IMG/VR virus record: IMGVR_UViG_3300046011_002027
Location: 1 to 35,811 of that record
Length of the DNA stretch: 35,811 bases
Origin: a virus
Reading direction: 5' to 3' (one strand)
The notes beneath the pieces are model-generated. The model was given only the letters and a program-made list of their open reading frames with translations. It had not been told where the DNA came from and ran no database searches. Below, piece after piece: positions 1-8,533 of this stretch (within the stretch, counting starts at the first letter, position 1; each line of letters starts with the position of its first letter). The translations under genes and the position numbers were made by a program.

Positions 1-15
1 AAAGGAGCGCGAAAA

Positions 16-840
16 TTGGCTAGAGCCAGCGCGTCTATAGTTCCTTCCATGAAACAATGCTTTGAATGCCTCAAGAGTTTTTATGTAAAGACTCAAGAGA
101 TTCGGTGCGAACCTTGTCGAGAAATTCACAAGGCCAGAAAGAAAAAAGAAAAGTATGCTCGAAGTTATCAGAAGCATCGTGAGCAGCTGATCGCTAAACA
201 GAAAGAGCGGATGGCGCGTCTTAAGGCTCTTGGTGTCGCAACCGAATTAAATCGTAAATATAGAAAGACACAGAGGCTAAAGTATTTATCACTCGGGCTT
301 ACTATTAATGGAACCGAGCGCGTACGCAAAGTTAACTTGCAAGAGACGAAAGAAAGGAAATTAAAATTAAGAGTCGCAAAATGGCGCAGGGAATGGTTGA
401 GGCACAATGCTCCCGATCCTTGCGTAGCGGCATGGTATCGAGCAACAGATAAACCGTGGAACAATCCACGCATAACTGCTGGCGAGAAATTTAAAGTTCG
501 CTACAAATTCGATAATGTTTTTAGAGCAAGAGAAATTCTTAAGATTCAAACTCGAAAGAAGACTCGCGCTAGATGGATTGAATTGCAGTCTGATGGAACA
601 TTGACGGCGCAATCTCTCGGCGGGTTATTCGCAGACGCTAAATTCTGCGCCTACTGCATGGAGTCATTTGAAAACTCTAGAGATAAGACGTTAGATCACG
701 TTGACCCGTTATATCTTGGCGGGAAACATTCGCTAGACAATGCGGTTATCGCTTGCCTGTCGTGTAATTCTTCAAAAGGAAAAAAGAGTCTAATTGCATG
801 GCTAATCGCGGCGCCGCAGACGTTGAACTCACGAAGTTAA
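16..840 (+). CDS. HNH endonuclease, probable packaging cofactor
   Basis: Protein of 274 aa. The N-terminus has paired cysteines (CFEC near residue 15, then CEPC) followed by a long lysine/arginine-rich helical region. The C-terminal 60 residues form an HNH/McrA-type nuclease: CAYC, then LDHVDPLYLGG with the catalytic His, then ACLSCNSSKG, so two CxxC knuckles bind a structural zinc. The TTG start is chosen because AAAGGAG (1-7) sits 8 nt before it; an ATG at 49 has no ribosome site. HNH proteins next to terminase genes are a known part of the packaging machine (HK97 gp74) and stimulate cos cleavage; the same role here is inferred from position. The gene is visibly AT-richer than its neighbours, suggesting separate acquisition. 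A free-standing homing HNH is the alternative. Confidence 0.88.
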   Translation: MARASASIVPSMKQCFECLKSFYVKTQEIRCEPCREIHKARKKKEKYARSYQKHREQLIAKQKERMARLKALGVATELNRKYRKTQRLKYLSLGLTINGTERVRKVNLQETKERKLKLRVAKWRREWLRHNAPDPCVAAWYRATDKPWNNPRITAGEKFKVRYKFDNVFRAREILKIQTRKKTRARWIELQSDGTLTAQSLGGLFADAKFCAYCMESFENSRDKTLDHVDPLYLGGKHSLDNAVIACLSCNSSKGKKSLIAWLIAAPQTLNSRS

Positions 841-1334
841 ATCAGCAGCAGATTGCTTTTATCTGCGGCGTGACTTCGCGCAGCATTCGAGACTGGGCCG
901 ACGCGCCACGCAATGCTGATGGGACATACAACGCGCAAGAGTTCGTCGCGTGGTTTTTGCAACGATCCTCTGGCGGCAACGGAGAGCGCGAGCATAACAA
1001 TCAGCGCGAAAGACTCGCAGCCGCGCAAGCCGAAAAAGTCGAAACCGAAAATCGAGTGCGACGCGGAGAGTTGGCCGACACAAAACAAATGATTGAGATG
1101 TGGTCGGGAGTGCTCGCTGCGGTTCGTGCGAAACTACTTTCGATGCCTACCAAACTAGGGCCACAACTTGTCAACACAGCAGAGCCAGCAATCATCGTCG
1201 GCAGAATTAGAGCAGAAGTCTATTCAGCCCTTGATGAACTTGCCGCAGATTCGACAGAGGCTAGTTTCGATTCTCAAGCCGCCACCGAAATTGACGGTGA
1301 GCCAGTGGGCCGACCAATACCGGAGACTATCTAG
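798..1334 (+). CDS. Terminase small subunit (Nu1-like)
   Basis: Protein of 178 aa that should recognise the packaging site and recruit the large subunit. Residues about 13-54 look like the winged helix-turn-helix of the lambda Nu1 family (LNQQQIAFICGVTSRSIRDW, ending in EFVAWFL). A charged helix rich in Glu/Arg/Ala (about 65-95) follows, as in Nu1, then a C-terminal region likely to contact the large subunit. The ATG lies inside the last 43 nt of the HNH gene, downstream of a GGAAAAAAGAG purine stretch, so translation is probably coupled. The 3' end overlaps the large-subunit gene by at least 100 nt in another frame. Assignment rests on the HTH and on synteny. Confidence 0.85.
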   Translation: MANRGAADVELTKLNQQQIAFICGVTSRSIRDWADAPRNADGTYNAQEFVAWFLQRSSGGNGEREHNNQRERLAAAQAEKVETENRVRRGELADTKQMIEMWSGVLAAVRAKLLSMPTKLGPQLVNTAEPAIIVGRIRAEVYSALDELAADSTEASFDSQAATEIDGEPVGRPIPETI

Positions 1335-3063
1335 CGAGGCATCCGCCGAACCCGGCGTATGGCGCACCTCTCGAGCACCGTACCAGCGCGGCGTTATGGA
1401 TGCCGTCACAGATGAAACGGTCAAAGAGGTCTGGATTCAGAAATCCGCACAGGTAGGCTGGACGGAGATCCTCAACAACGTGATCGGGTATCACGTTCAC
1501 CAAGACCCTGCGCCGATGCTGCTCGTGCAGCCAACGCTAGAGATGGCCGAGTCGTGGAGCAAGGACAGATTCGCACCGATGGTGCGGGACACGCCAGCAC
1601 TGGCCGAGCGGATCGCAGACCCCAAGGCACGCGACAGCGGCAACACGCTGCTGCACAAGAAGTTCACCGGCGGGCATCTGACGGTGGCCGGAGCGAACAG
1701 CCCTTCGGGTCTGGCCTCGCGGCCCATTCGGATCGTGTTATTCGATGAGGTGGACAGATACCCATCAAGCGCGGGCACAGAGGGCGATCCGATCTCGCTG
1801 GGCCGAAAGCGAACGGCTACCTTTTGGAGTCGCAAAGTTTTGGCAGGATCGACCCCGACCATCAAAGGATCGAGCCGCATCGAGGCTGGTTTCGAGTCGG
1901 GCGACCAGCGGTTCTACTATGTGCCATGCCCGCACTGCGGCGAGTTTCAGCGGCTCGTGTGGGCACAGGTTAAATGGCCGGAGGGTCAGCCAGAATTGGC
2001 CGAGTACGTCTGTGTGGCGTGCGGTGCGATGCTGACCGAGGCGGACAAAGCGGAGATGCTACAGGCTGGCGAGTGGCGCGGGAGCAAGCCATTCGCGGGT
2101 ATCGCATCGTTCCATATCAGCGAACTTTACTCTCCGTGGTCTACATGGGCGGAGATAGCGGTCGCGTTTATTCAAGCGAAAAGGTTTCCCGAGACGCTGC
2201 AAACGTGGATTAATACGGCCCTTGGGGAAACCTACGAGGAACGCGGCGAACAGGTGGAGACGGTAGGACTCGCGCAGCGGCGCGAACCGTACACCGCGCA
2301 GAGCATCCCGCAACAGGTGCTGATGCTCACCGCTGGCGTAGACGTACAGGACGACCGGCTAGAGATAACCATCGTCGGCTTCGGCAAGGACGAGGAGACT
2401 TGGATTGTCGAGCACGGCGTGCTGCGAGGCGATCCTGGCTCGGATTCTCTGTGGCACGACCTCGACGGATACATGGCTCGCAAACGCGAGACCGAGGACG
2501 GCCGACCGCTACTGATCGAGGCACAGGCTATCGACTCTGGCGGTCACTTCACGCAGCAAGTCTATGCCTACTGCGCCAAACGCAAAGCGCGGCGCGTGTG
2601 GGCGATCAAGGGAGCCGGTGGCTTCGGTCGGCTGATCTGGCCGAAGTCAGCGGGACGGGCAGGGAAAACCTCGGCGCAGGTTTTTATAGTCGGTGTAGAT
2701 ACAGCCAAAGACGTGCTGTACGGGCGCATGAAGCGCGTGCACCAACCGGGGGCGGGATATATTCATTTTCCCGTCTCGGTCGATGAGGTCTATTTTGACC
2801 AGTTGACCGCCGAGACATTGATCTATCGCATGGTGCAGGGGCGGCGTGTGCGGTCTTATAAGCCGCGCTCCTCGGGCAGTCGGACGGAGGCACTCGACTG
2901 CTTGGTCTACGCCTATGCTGCCTTTATAGGACGGCATGGCCCGATGATATTGCCGAACCGCAAGGTCGAACCAGTTACCGAAACGCAAGTCACAGTACAA
3001 CCGCAAAAACCACAACGTCGCCCAGCGCCCAGTCGCGGCGGGTGGATGAACGGCTGGAGATAA
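1234..3063 (+). CDS. Terminase large subunit (lambda GpA-like)
   Basis: Packaging ATPase and nuclease of the GpA family. Numbered from the ATG at 1234 (609 aa): a deviant Walker A KSAQVGWTE near 70-78 (lambda has KSARVGYSK), Walker B VLFDEVDRY near 168-176, a zinc pair CPHC (about 232) and CVAC (about 260), and a C-terminal RNase H-like nuclease with acidic residues in GVDVQDD, AIDSGGH and EALDC. The frame stays open upstream, and a TTG at 1168 preceded by TAGGG would add 22 residues. I prefer 1234 because the family homology begins just after it, but neither start has a strong ribosome site. The overlap with the small subunit is unusually long. Function is secure; the start is not. Confidence 0.95.
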   Translation: MNLPQIRQRLVSILKPPPKLTVSQWADQYRRLSSEASAEPGVWRTSRAPYQRGVMDAVTDETVKEVWIQKSAQVGWTEILNNVIGYHVHQDPAPMLLVQPTLEMAESWSKDRFAPMVRDTPALAERIADPKARDSGNTLLHKKFTGGHLTVAGANSPSGLASRPIRIVLFDEVDRYPSSAGTEGDPISLGRKRTATFWSRKVLAGSTPTIKGSSRIEAGFESGDQRFYYVPCPHCGEFQRLVWAQVKWPEGQPELAEYVCVACGAMLTEADKAEMLQAGEWRGSKPFAGIASFHISELYSPWSTWAEIAVAFIQAKRFPETLQTWINTALGETYEERGEQVETVGLAQRREPYTAQSIPQQVLMLTAGVDVQDDRLEITIVGFGKDEETWIVEHGVLRGDPGSDSLWHDLDGYMARKRETEDGRPLLIEAQAIDSGGHFTQQVYAYCAKRKARRVWAIKGAGGFGRLIWPKSAGRAGKTSAQVFIVGVDTAKDVLYGRMKRVHQPGAGYIHFPVSVDEVYFDQLTAETLIYRMVQGRRVRSYKPRSSGSRTEALDCLVYAYAAFIGRHGPMILPNRKVEPVTETQVTVQPQKPQRRPAPSRGGWMNGWR

Positions 3064-3066
3064 CGA

Positions 3067-5619
3067 ATGGCCGATAAAAAAATCAGCGCACTGACATCGC
3101 TTGCTCAAGGAGACGTAGCCGCATCAACGGACGTGCTCCCGATTGTGGACACAAGCGCAACGGAGACGAAGAAAGTTACCGCAGCCGCCCTTGTTGGCGC
3201 GGGACTCGCAGCCGGCGTCACAAGTGTTGATATCAATAGCGGATCTATTGACGGAACTACTATCGGGGCGAACTCTGCCGCAGCCGGCACGTTTACCAAT
3301 CTTACCGCCTCGGGAACCGTGTCATTTAACGGAGCAACCGTCTCTAACGGCGGCTCTGTAACAACCGTAGACATTAACGGCGGCACAATCGACGGCGCGA
3401 CTATCGCTACCTCCGACATTACCGTTGGCTCCGGCAAGACGCTCAACGTCTCCGCCGGCACACTCACCCTCGCCGACAACCAGATCAGCGGAGATAAGGT
3501 CGAAGGCGGCACGATTAACGCCATTACGATCAATACGCTTACCTCGACGGCGGTTAACGCGACGACGGTAGACGCGACGAACGTAGAAGTCACGAACCTC
3601 AAGGCGAAGGATGGCACGGCTGCGGCGACGATTGCCGACAGCACGGGCGTTGTTTCGCTCTCGGCTAACCCAACCCTCTCCGGCGGCACCGCCAACGGCG
3701 TGTTGTACTTGAACGGCAGCAAGGTGGCGACGTCGGGGAGTGGGTTTGCATTTGACGGTACTAATTTGACGCTTCCCGCTGAAGGCTATCGACCGTCTGC
3801 AACAAGTTTTCTTCGGCTGTCTGGTGGCGATGGCGCAGGCAGCGGCGCAAATCTTTTAGTGTTTGGCCAATCCCACGCCACTGCTCCGGGCCGTGTCAAT
3901 ATTACTGCAACTGGAACAGGCTATCTCCAACTTGCAACTTTTGGCGGCGCAGCCACGCTTGACTCCTCCGGCAACCTCGGCATCGGGACGAGTTCGCCGG
4001 GAGCAAAATTAGAAGCAGCCTCAACCACGGATGGCGACACTGTTCGTGTTTCGTTCCCTTCCGCAGCAACTGGAACAACGGGTGGCGGCGTCAGTTTCCG
4101 CTCCTACACAAATTCCGCGACGCTGGTTGAACAAGCGCGAGTGCAGGCTATTTGTACGGACGGAAGCGCATCTTACGGTGGCGCTTTGCGGTTTATGACG
4201 GCCAACGCCGGGTCTATTGGCACTCGAATGACTCTCGACTCCTCCGGCAACCTCGGTCTGGGGGCTTCTCCCGCAGCGTCTAATTTTTCTGGTGCTTACA
4301 CCTCATTGCTCGTTAAAGGCAATGCAATCAACAAGGTTGGTACGTTGATTGCTCAATCGTTTGGAACGACCAATGCCACGAACATTGAGATGTTTGCCGC
4401 TGACGGTACTAATGAGGCAGGGCTATTAGTAAAGAGCGCGTCAACTGCAATGACCTTTTACACGGGGTCGGCACCAGATAAGCGCATGACCCTAGACGCC
4501 TCCGGCAACCTCGGCTTGGGCGTCACGCCGAGTGCGACAAATGGCACTTATTTTAGAGCATATGAAGTTGGGAAAGCGGGTTGCACTCTTACTGGGGCAA
4601 CTGTTAGTTTGACCGGTAACTCGCGCCTTTATTTGTCAAACAATGCTTATGGGACTTATTCCGGTTCAGTAGCGTGGGTTTACGGCAATAACGATTCGGC
4701 TGCCCAGTACGCTATGGAAAGCGGAACGCATAAATGGTTCAGCGCAGCCTCCGGCACCGCAGGCAACACCATCTCGTTCACGCAGGCGATGACGCTGGAT
4801 GCGGATGGTGATTTGGGAATTGGGACGACAAATCCTACTCAAAGACTTCATATTGTTTCATCTGGACAGCCAACTATTCTTATTGCAGATGACGCGGGAA
4901 GGCAAGTATCAATAAAATCACCAGACTCTAGTGGTAATCCCGGCTTTGTAGGCACGACTACAAATCACAATTTGCTTTTGCAAGCCGGAACATCTGGGGC
5001 TGGCGCAAATGTTATGCTTTTTAATACCGCCGGTTCCGAACGCGCCCGCATCACGGCAGGGGGGTATAGCAAGTTCTCAAATGATGGGACGTATAACAAC
5101 GCAACGTCAAGCCGACACGAATTTAATCAATCAGTGGATGAAACTGGCTTGTTAATTGCGCCAACAAACGCAACATACACAAGCGCAGCAGTTTTCATAG
5201 GGGCATCGCGTGCAGCAAACTCTGCATATTTCATGCTTCGCGCTCAAGCCAACTCTGTTGACCAGTTTTATGTGCTTGGTAACGGCACCGTTTACGCGCA
5301 AAACACCACCATCCAGTCGTTGTCTGATGGTCGGCTAAAAGAAAATGTCCGAAACGCAACAGAAGGGCTAGATGTTGTCAATGCGCTTCGACCAGTTCGC
5401 TATGACTGGAAGGCTGGCTATGGAAATGATCGCAAGGATCAGTTGGGCTTCATTGCTCAAGAAGTTGAGGCTGTATTCCCGGACGCGGTTAGCGAATGGA
5501 GCAAAGCCGAAGGGGACGATGAGCCTTATAAGACAGTCGGCCCCGGCGCGTTGATACCCGTGCTGGTCAAGGCCATTCAAGAGTTAACGGCGCGTGTCGC
5601 CGCATTGGAGAACAAATAA
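3067..5619 (+). CDS. Tail fibre/spike with C-terminal S74 chaperone
   Basis: Protein of 850 aa, probably a trimeric host-binding fibre. The N-terminus (MADKKISALTSLAQGD) resembles phage fibre attachment domains. Residues 50-250 hold loose beta-repeat motifs such as GGTIDGATI. Residues about 300-590 carry four copies of LD(S/A)(S/D)G(N/D)LG(I/L)G, typical of a beta-helical shaft. The last 100 residues are a peptidase S74 intramolecular chaperone: SDGRLKENV supplies the Ser753-Lys758 dyad, followed by LGFIAQEVEAVFPDAV and a terminal coiled coil (AIQELTARVAALENK). This domain normally trimerises the fibre and then cleaves itself off. GGAG lies 8 nt before the ATG. Its place between terminase and portal is unusual. 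Base composition changes along the gene, a sign of mosaic exchange. Confidence 0.88.
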   Translation: MADKKISALTSLAQGDVAASTDVLPIVDTSATETKKVTAAALVGAGLAAGVTSVDINSGSIDGTTIGANSAAAGTFTNLTASGTVSFNGATVSNGGSVTTVDINGGTIDGATIATSDITVGSGKTLNVSAGTLTLADNQISGDKVEGGTINAITINTLTSTAVNATTVDATNVEVTNLKAKDGTAAATIADSTGVVSLSANPTLSGGTANGVLYLNGSKVATSGSGFAFDGTNLTLPAEGYRPSATSFLRLSGGDGAGSGANLLVFGQSHATAPGRVNITATGTGYLQLATFGGAATLDSSGNLGIGTSSPGAKLEAASTTDGDTVRVSFPSAATGTTGGGVSFRSYTNSATLVEQARVQAICTDGSASYGGALRFMTANAGSIGTRMTLDSSGNLGLGASPAASNFSGAYTSLLVKGNAINKVGTLIAQSFGTTNATNIEMFAADGTNEAGLLVKSASTAMTFYTGSAPDKRMTLDASGNLGLGVTPSATNGTYFRAYEVGKAGCTLTGATVSLTGNSRLYLSNNAYGTYSGSVAWVYGNNDSAAQYAMESGTHKWFSAASGTAGNTISFTQAMTLDADGDLGIGTTNPTQRLHIVSSGQPTILIADDAGRQVSIKSPDSSGNPGFVGTTTNHNLLLQAGTSGAGANVMLFNTAGSERARITAGGYSKFSNDGTYNNATSSRHEFNQSVDETGLLIAPTNATYTSAAVFIGASRAANSAYFMLRAQANSVDQFYVLGNGTVYAQNTTIQSLSDGRLKENVRNATEGLDVVNALRPVRYDWKAGYGNDRKDQLGFIAQEVEAVFPDAVSEWSKAEGDDEPYKTVGPGALIPVLVKAIQELTARVAALENK

Positions 5620-5940
5620 ATGTCTACTGTAATTACATGGAATATTTCCGTCTTGAACTGCATCCCGCAAACCGCAGAGGGCGCGGATTACGTCGTCACG
5701 GCGCACTGGCAGTGCAACGGCGTAGACGGCCAATACAACGGCAGCGTCTACTCGACCTGTTCGTTTCCCGTCGTGCAGGGTGCTTTCACCCCGTATGCCG
5801 ATCTCACGCAGGATCAAGTGCTGGGCTGGATTTGGGCCAACGGCGTGGACAAGGCCGCGACCGAGGCTGCGGTGGAGCAGCAGATTGCGAACCAGAAGAA
5901 TCCTCCGATTGTGTCGCCCAAGTTGCCGTGGGTGGCTTGA
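5620..5940 (+). CDS. Small fibre-associated protein of unknown function
   Basis: Protein of 106 aa, starting directly after the fibre stop codon, with GGAG 8 nt before the ATG. No signal peptide or membrane segment. The sequence (TWNISVLNCIPQ, VVTAHWQCNGVDG, YADLTQDQVLGWIWA) resembles small conserved phage proteins found next to fibre genes, perhaps the group called DUF7936; that family name is recalled, not tested. A beta-rich N-terminal part is followed by a helix with AAVEQQIANQ and a proline-rich end. It is likely co-translated with the fibre and may be a chaperone or fibre/capsid accessory, but no function can be read from it. Confidence 0.75.
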   Translation: MSTVITWNISVLNCIPQTAEGADYVVTAHWQCNGVDGQYNGSVYSTCSFPVVQGAFTPYADLTQDQVLGWIWANGVDKAATEAAVEQQIANQKNPPIVSPKLPWVA

Positions 5941-5970
5941 GTTTTTGCAATAACTTTTTGAGGGTAGTAT

Positions 5971-6558
5971 ATGGCTAACCTTTTTGACTCTGCTAACTAC
6001 CCGACACGAGAGCCGACGGCGTTACAGGCTGGCGATCTCTGGGCGTGGAAGCGCACCGATCTCGTCACGGACTACCCATCGTCGGCCTATAGCCTTTCGT
6101 ACATTGCGCGTCGAGAAATCACGGGCGAGAAGATCGCCATCTCGACCACTGGCTCGACCGAGGGATACACCGTCTCGGTATCCTCGACGACGACCGACAA
6201 CTACGAAGAAGGCCGCTATCACTGGGTGGCATACATCACCCGCACATCGGACTCTGCCCGTATCGAAGTCGATAAGGGCGTATTTGAGGTTGCGCCAAAC
6301 CGCTCAACCAGTTCAGCCGATCCGCGCTCGTTCGCGCAGATTGCGCTCGATAACATCGAGACGTACTTAAAAGACCCAACCAACCTTGCAGCCGCGTCCT
6401 ACTCGATTGCCGGACGCTCGCTCTCGCGCTGGAATCGTGCCGACCTTTTGACCGAACGCGAACGGCTCAAGGGCGAGGTGACCAGAGAGCGCAGGGCCGA
6501 ACAGATCGCCAAGGGATTGGGAACTAACGCCACAATTCGCGTGAGGTTTACGGCATGA
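5971..6558 (+). CDS. Head-tail connector, gpW-like C-terminus
   Basis: Protein of 195 aa just before the portal gene, where lambda encodes gpW. The first 110 residues look like a beta-sandwich (GDLWAWKRTDLV, YTVSVSSTTTDNYEEGRYHW). The last 80 residues are helical: a helix ending IETYLKD, then YSIAGRSLSRWNRADLLTER and a basic helix GEVTRERRAEQIA. This matches the pattern of gpW-type adaptors (small hairpin, then a helix, then basic residues). AGGG precedes the ATG by about 6 nt, and the stop overlaps the portal start as ATGA. The connector role is inferred from synteny and this C-terminal pattern; the N-terminal domain could be an independent decoration. Confidence 0.6.
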   Translation: MANLFDSANYPTREPTALQAGDLWAWKRTDLVTDYPSSAYSLSYIARREITGEKIAISTTGSTEGYTVSVSSTTTDNYEEGRYHWVAYITRTSDSARIEVDKGVFEVAPNRSTSSADPRSFAQIALDNIETYLKDPTNLAAASYSIAGRSLSRWNRADLLTERERLKGEVTRERRAEQIAKGLGTNATIRVRFTA

Positions 6559-8186
6559 GTCTACTCGACTATTTCAAAAGACAAACGCCAAAGCCTCGTA
6601 AGCGATCCTTTGACGCAGCAAACACCGGACGGCTTTTCTCCGACTGGCTTGTTCAAACCAAGACCGTCGACAGCGATCTACGCTATGCGCTCAAGGCTAT
6701 GCGTGCACGCTCGCGTGATCTCTGTCAAAACAATGACTATGCGCGTCGGTATCTTGATCTCGTAGCAACCAACGTCGTCGGGCCGCGTGGAATCACGCTA
6801 CAGGTGCGTGCGCGTGAGCAGACAGGTGCGCTCGATCAAGTAGCCAACCAGCAGTTAGAAGCAGCGTTTTATGCGTGGGCGCAGCCGGGCGTATGTACGG
6901 TAGACGGGCGGCTGTCGTGGATCGACGCACAGCGCGTCTTTATTGAGAGCGTAGCGCGAGACGGCGAGTGCTTTGTGTTGTTCGTTGAGGACAATGCAAA
7001 CCCATTCCGTTTTCGCTTACAGTTCATTGATCCCGACCTTGTTGACCAAGACAAGAACGAGATTCTTGCCAACGGCGGGCAGATTCGCATGGGCATCGAG
7101 ATCGACGCCTCTGGCCGTCCTGTCGCTTACCATGTGCGAGTACGTCCGCCCGATGATTACCAAATCGGCACGACGAACCCCAAGACGGAGCGCATTCCAG
7201 CCGAGCGCATGATTCACGCATTTCGCGTGGATCGTATCGGCCAAAATCGCGGCAGTCCGTGGACGGCCACCTCGATGACGCGACTCAAGATGCTCGGCGG
7301 TTACGAAGAGGCCGAGTTAGTCGCCGCGCGAGTGTCGGCTTCGAAGATGGGCTTCTTCGTCTCGGAATCCGGCGATGAGTATCAGGGCGACGGCACCGCA
7401 CCGGATGGCACGCTCAATATGGACGTGCAGCCCGGCCAGTTCTCGCAACTGCCCGCGGGCGTAGACTTTAAGGCATACGATCCGCAGCATCCCTCGACGG
7501 CCTTCAAGGACTTTGAGAAGGCGATGCTGCGCGGCATAGCCTCGGGCCTCGGTGTGTCTTATACGTCGCTAGCAAATGATCTGGAGGCGGTATCGTATTC
7601 GTCCATCCGCCAAGGACTGCTCGAGGAGCGCGACCATTGGCGTACCGTGCAGCACTGGGTCATTGAGCATTTCTGCCAGCCGGTTTATCTGCGCTGGCTC
7701 CGACAGACGCTCGACTCTGGCGTGATTAACCTTCCGGCCAATAAGTTTTTCAAGTTCAGCGCCACCCAATGGGTGCCGCGTGGCTGGCAGTGGGTCGATC
7801 CGCGCAATGAGGCGGAGGCGCAGATTCTCGCGATCAACAATGGCTTGATGACGAAGACACAAGCACTTGCGGAGCGCGGACTCGATCTTGAGGACGTACT
7901 GCTAGAGCAGCAAGCCGAAACCGAGTTGAGCGACAAGATTGCACCGGATAGCGCAATCTCTGTGGCGAGCGATTCGGAGCAAGCATTTACGGGCGTGCAG
8001 ATCACTGCAATGATCGACGTGCTTGCGAAGGTGAGGGAGAACATTCTGCCGAAGGACTCGGCGGTTCAAATTCTCATTCAGTCGTTCCCGATCAGTGCTG
8101 AAGATGCACGCAAGATGGTCGATCCGATTGAGCCGATGGAGTTCGTTGAAGCCCCAGTCAGACCGGCTGTTGCGGTGGAGGCATAA
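6555..8186 (+). CDS. Portal protein (lambda gpB-like)
   Basis: Protein of 543 aa that forms the dodecameric DNA channel at the capsid vertex. It has the features of the lambda-type portal family (Phage_portal_2): an N-terminal basic leader (KRQTPKPRKR), the segment LRARSRDLCQNNDYARRYLD-like at residues 45-75 with NVVGPRGI, a central core with FIDPDLVDQD, the stem region, and a conserved helical part around LANDLEAVSYSSIRQGLLEE followed by HWRTVQHWVIEHFCQPVY and WVDPRNEAEA. The length is normal for the family. Start overlaps the previous stop as ATGA. The last 60 residues are acidic and helical, perhaps contacting protease or scaffold. Confidence 0.94.
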   Translation: MSLLDYFKRQTPKPRKRSFDAANTGRLFSDWLVQTKTVDSDLRYALKAMRARSRDLCQNNDYARRYLDLVATNVVGPRGITLQVRAREQTGALDQVANQQLEAAFYAWAQPGVCTVDGRLSWIDAQRVFIESVARDGECFVLFVEDNANPFRFRLQFIDPDLVDQDKNEILANGGQIRMGIEIDASGRPVAYHVRVRPPDDYQIGTTNPKTERIPAERMIHAFRVDRIGQNRGSPWTATSMTRLKMLGGYEEAELVAARVSASKMGFFVSESGDEYQGDGTAPDGTLNMDVQPGQFSQLPAGVDFKAYDPQHPSTAFKDFEKAMLRGIASGLGVSYTSLANDLEAVSYSSIRQGLLEERDHWRTVQHWVIEHFCQPVYLRWLRQTLDSGVINLPANKFFKFSATQWVPRGWQWVDPRNEAEAQILAINNGLMTKTQALAERGLDLEDVLLEQQAETELSDKIAPDSAISVASDSEQAFTGVQITAMIDVLAKVRENILPKDSAVQILIQSFPISAEDARKMVDPIEPMEFVEAPVRPAVAVEA

Positions 8187-8188
8187 CT

Positions 8189-8533
8189 ATGGCCGCCAAG
8201 TACGACATCGTTTGCGATCAAGGCGCAACCTTCGGCCGTCAATTAACGTGGCTCGACGACTCATCGAGCGCAGTAAACTTGACCGGCTACACGGCGCGTA
8301 TGCAAGTGCGCGAAACGGTTGAGTCATCCTCTACGCTGCTGTCGCTGACCACCGAGAACTCGCGCATTGCTCTCGGCGGTACGGCTGGCACTATCACGCT
8401 AACCGTAACGGCAGCGGATACGGCAGCGGTCGTCGCCGGTCACTATGTCTATGACCTCGAGTTAGTCTCGGGCAGCACGGTGTATCGGCTGGTGCAGGGT
8501 TGCTTCACTGTAGACGCAGAGGTGACGCGATGA
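8189..8533 (+). CDS. Small beta-sandwich structural protein
   Basis: Protein of 114 aa with alternating beta strands: YDIVCDQGATFGRQLTW, VNLTGYTARMQVRE, GTITLTVTAADT and YVYDLELVSGS. The VNLTGYTARMQVR element is typical of small phage proteins that resemble the N-terminal domain of baseplate/receptor-binding proteins (BppU-like). GGAGG lies 7 nt before the ATG, and the stop overlaps the start of the next fibre gene as ATGA. That coupling suggests it joins or folds with the fibre, perhaps as its attachment collar. The family link is by motif only, so the role is a guess. Confidence 0.65.
   Translation: MAAKYDIVCDQGATFGRQLTWLDDSSSAVNLTGYTARMQVRETVESSSTLLSLTTENSRIALGGTAGTITLTVTAADTAAVVAGHYVYDLELVSGSTVYRLVQGCFTVDAEVTR

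Noticed and set aside
3105-3722. Minus-strand frame of 205 aa opposite the first fibre
   Set aside because: Val/Pro/Ser-rich complement of the Thr/Gly/Asn repeats, no ribosome site or motif.
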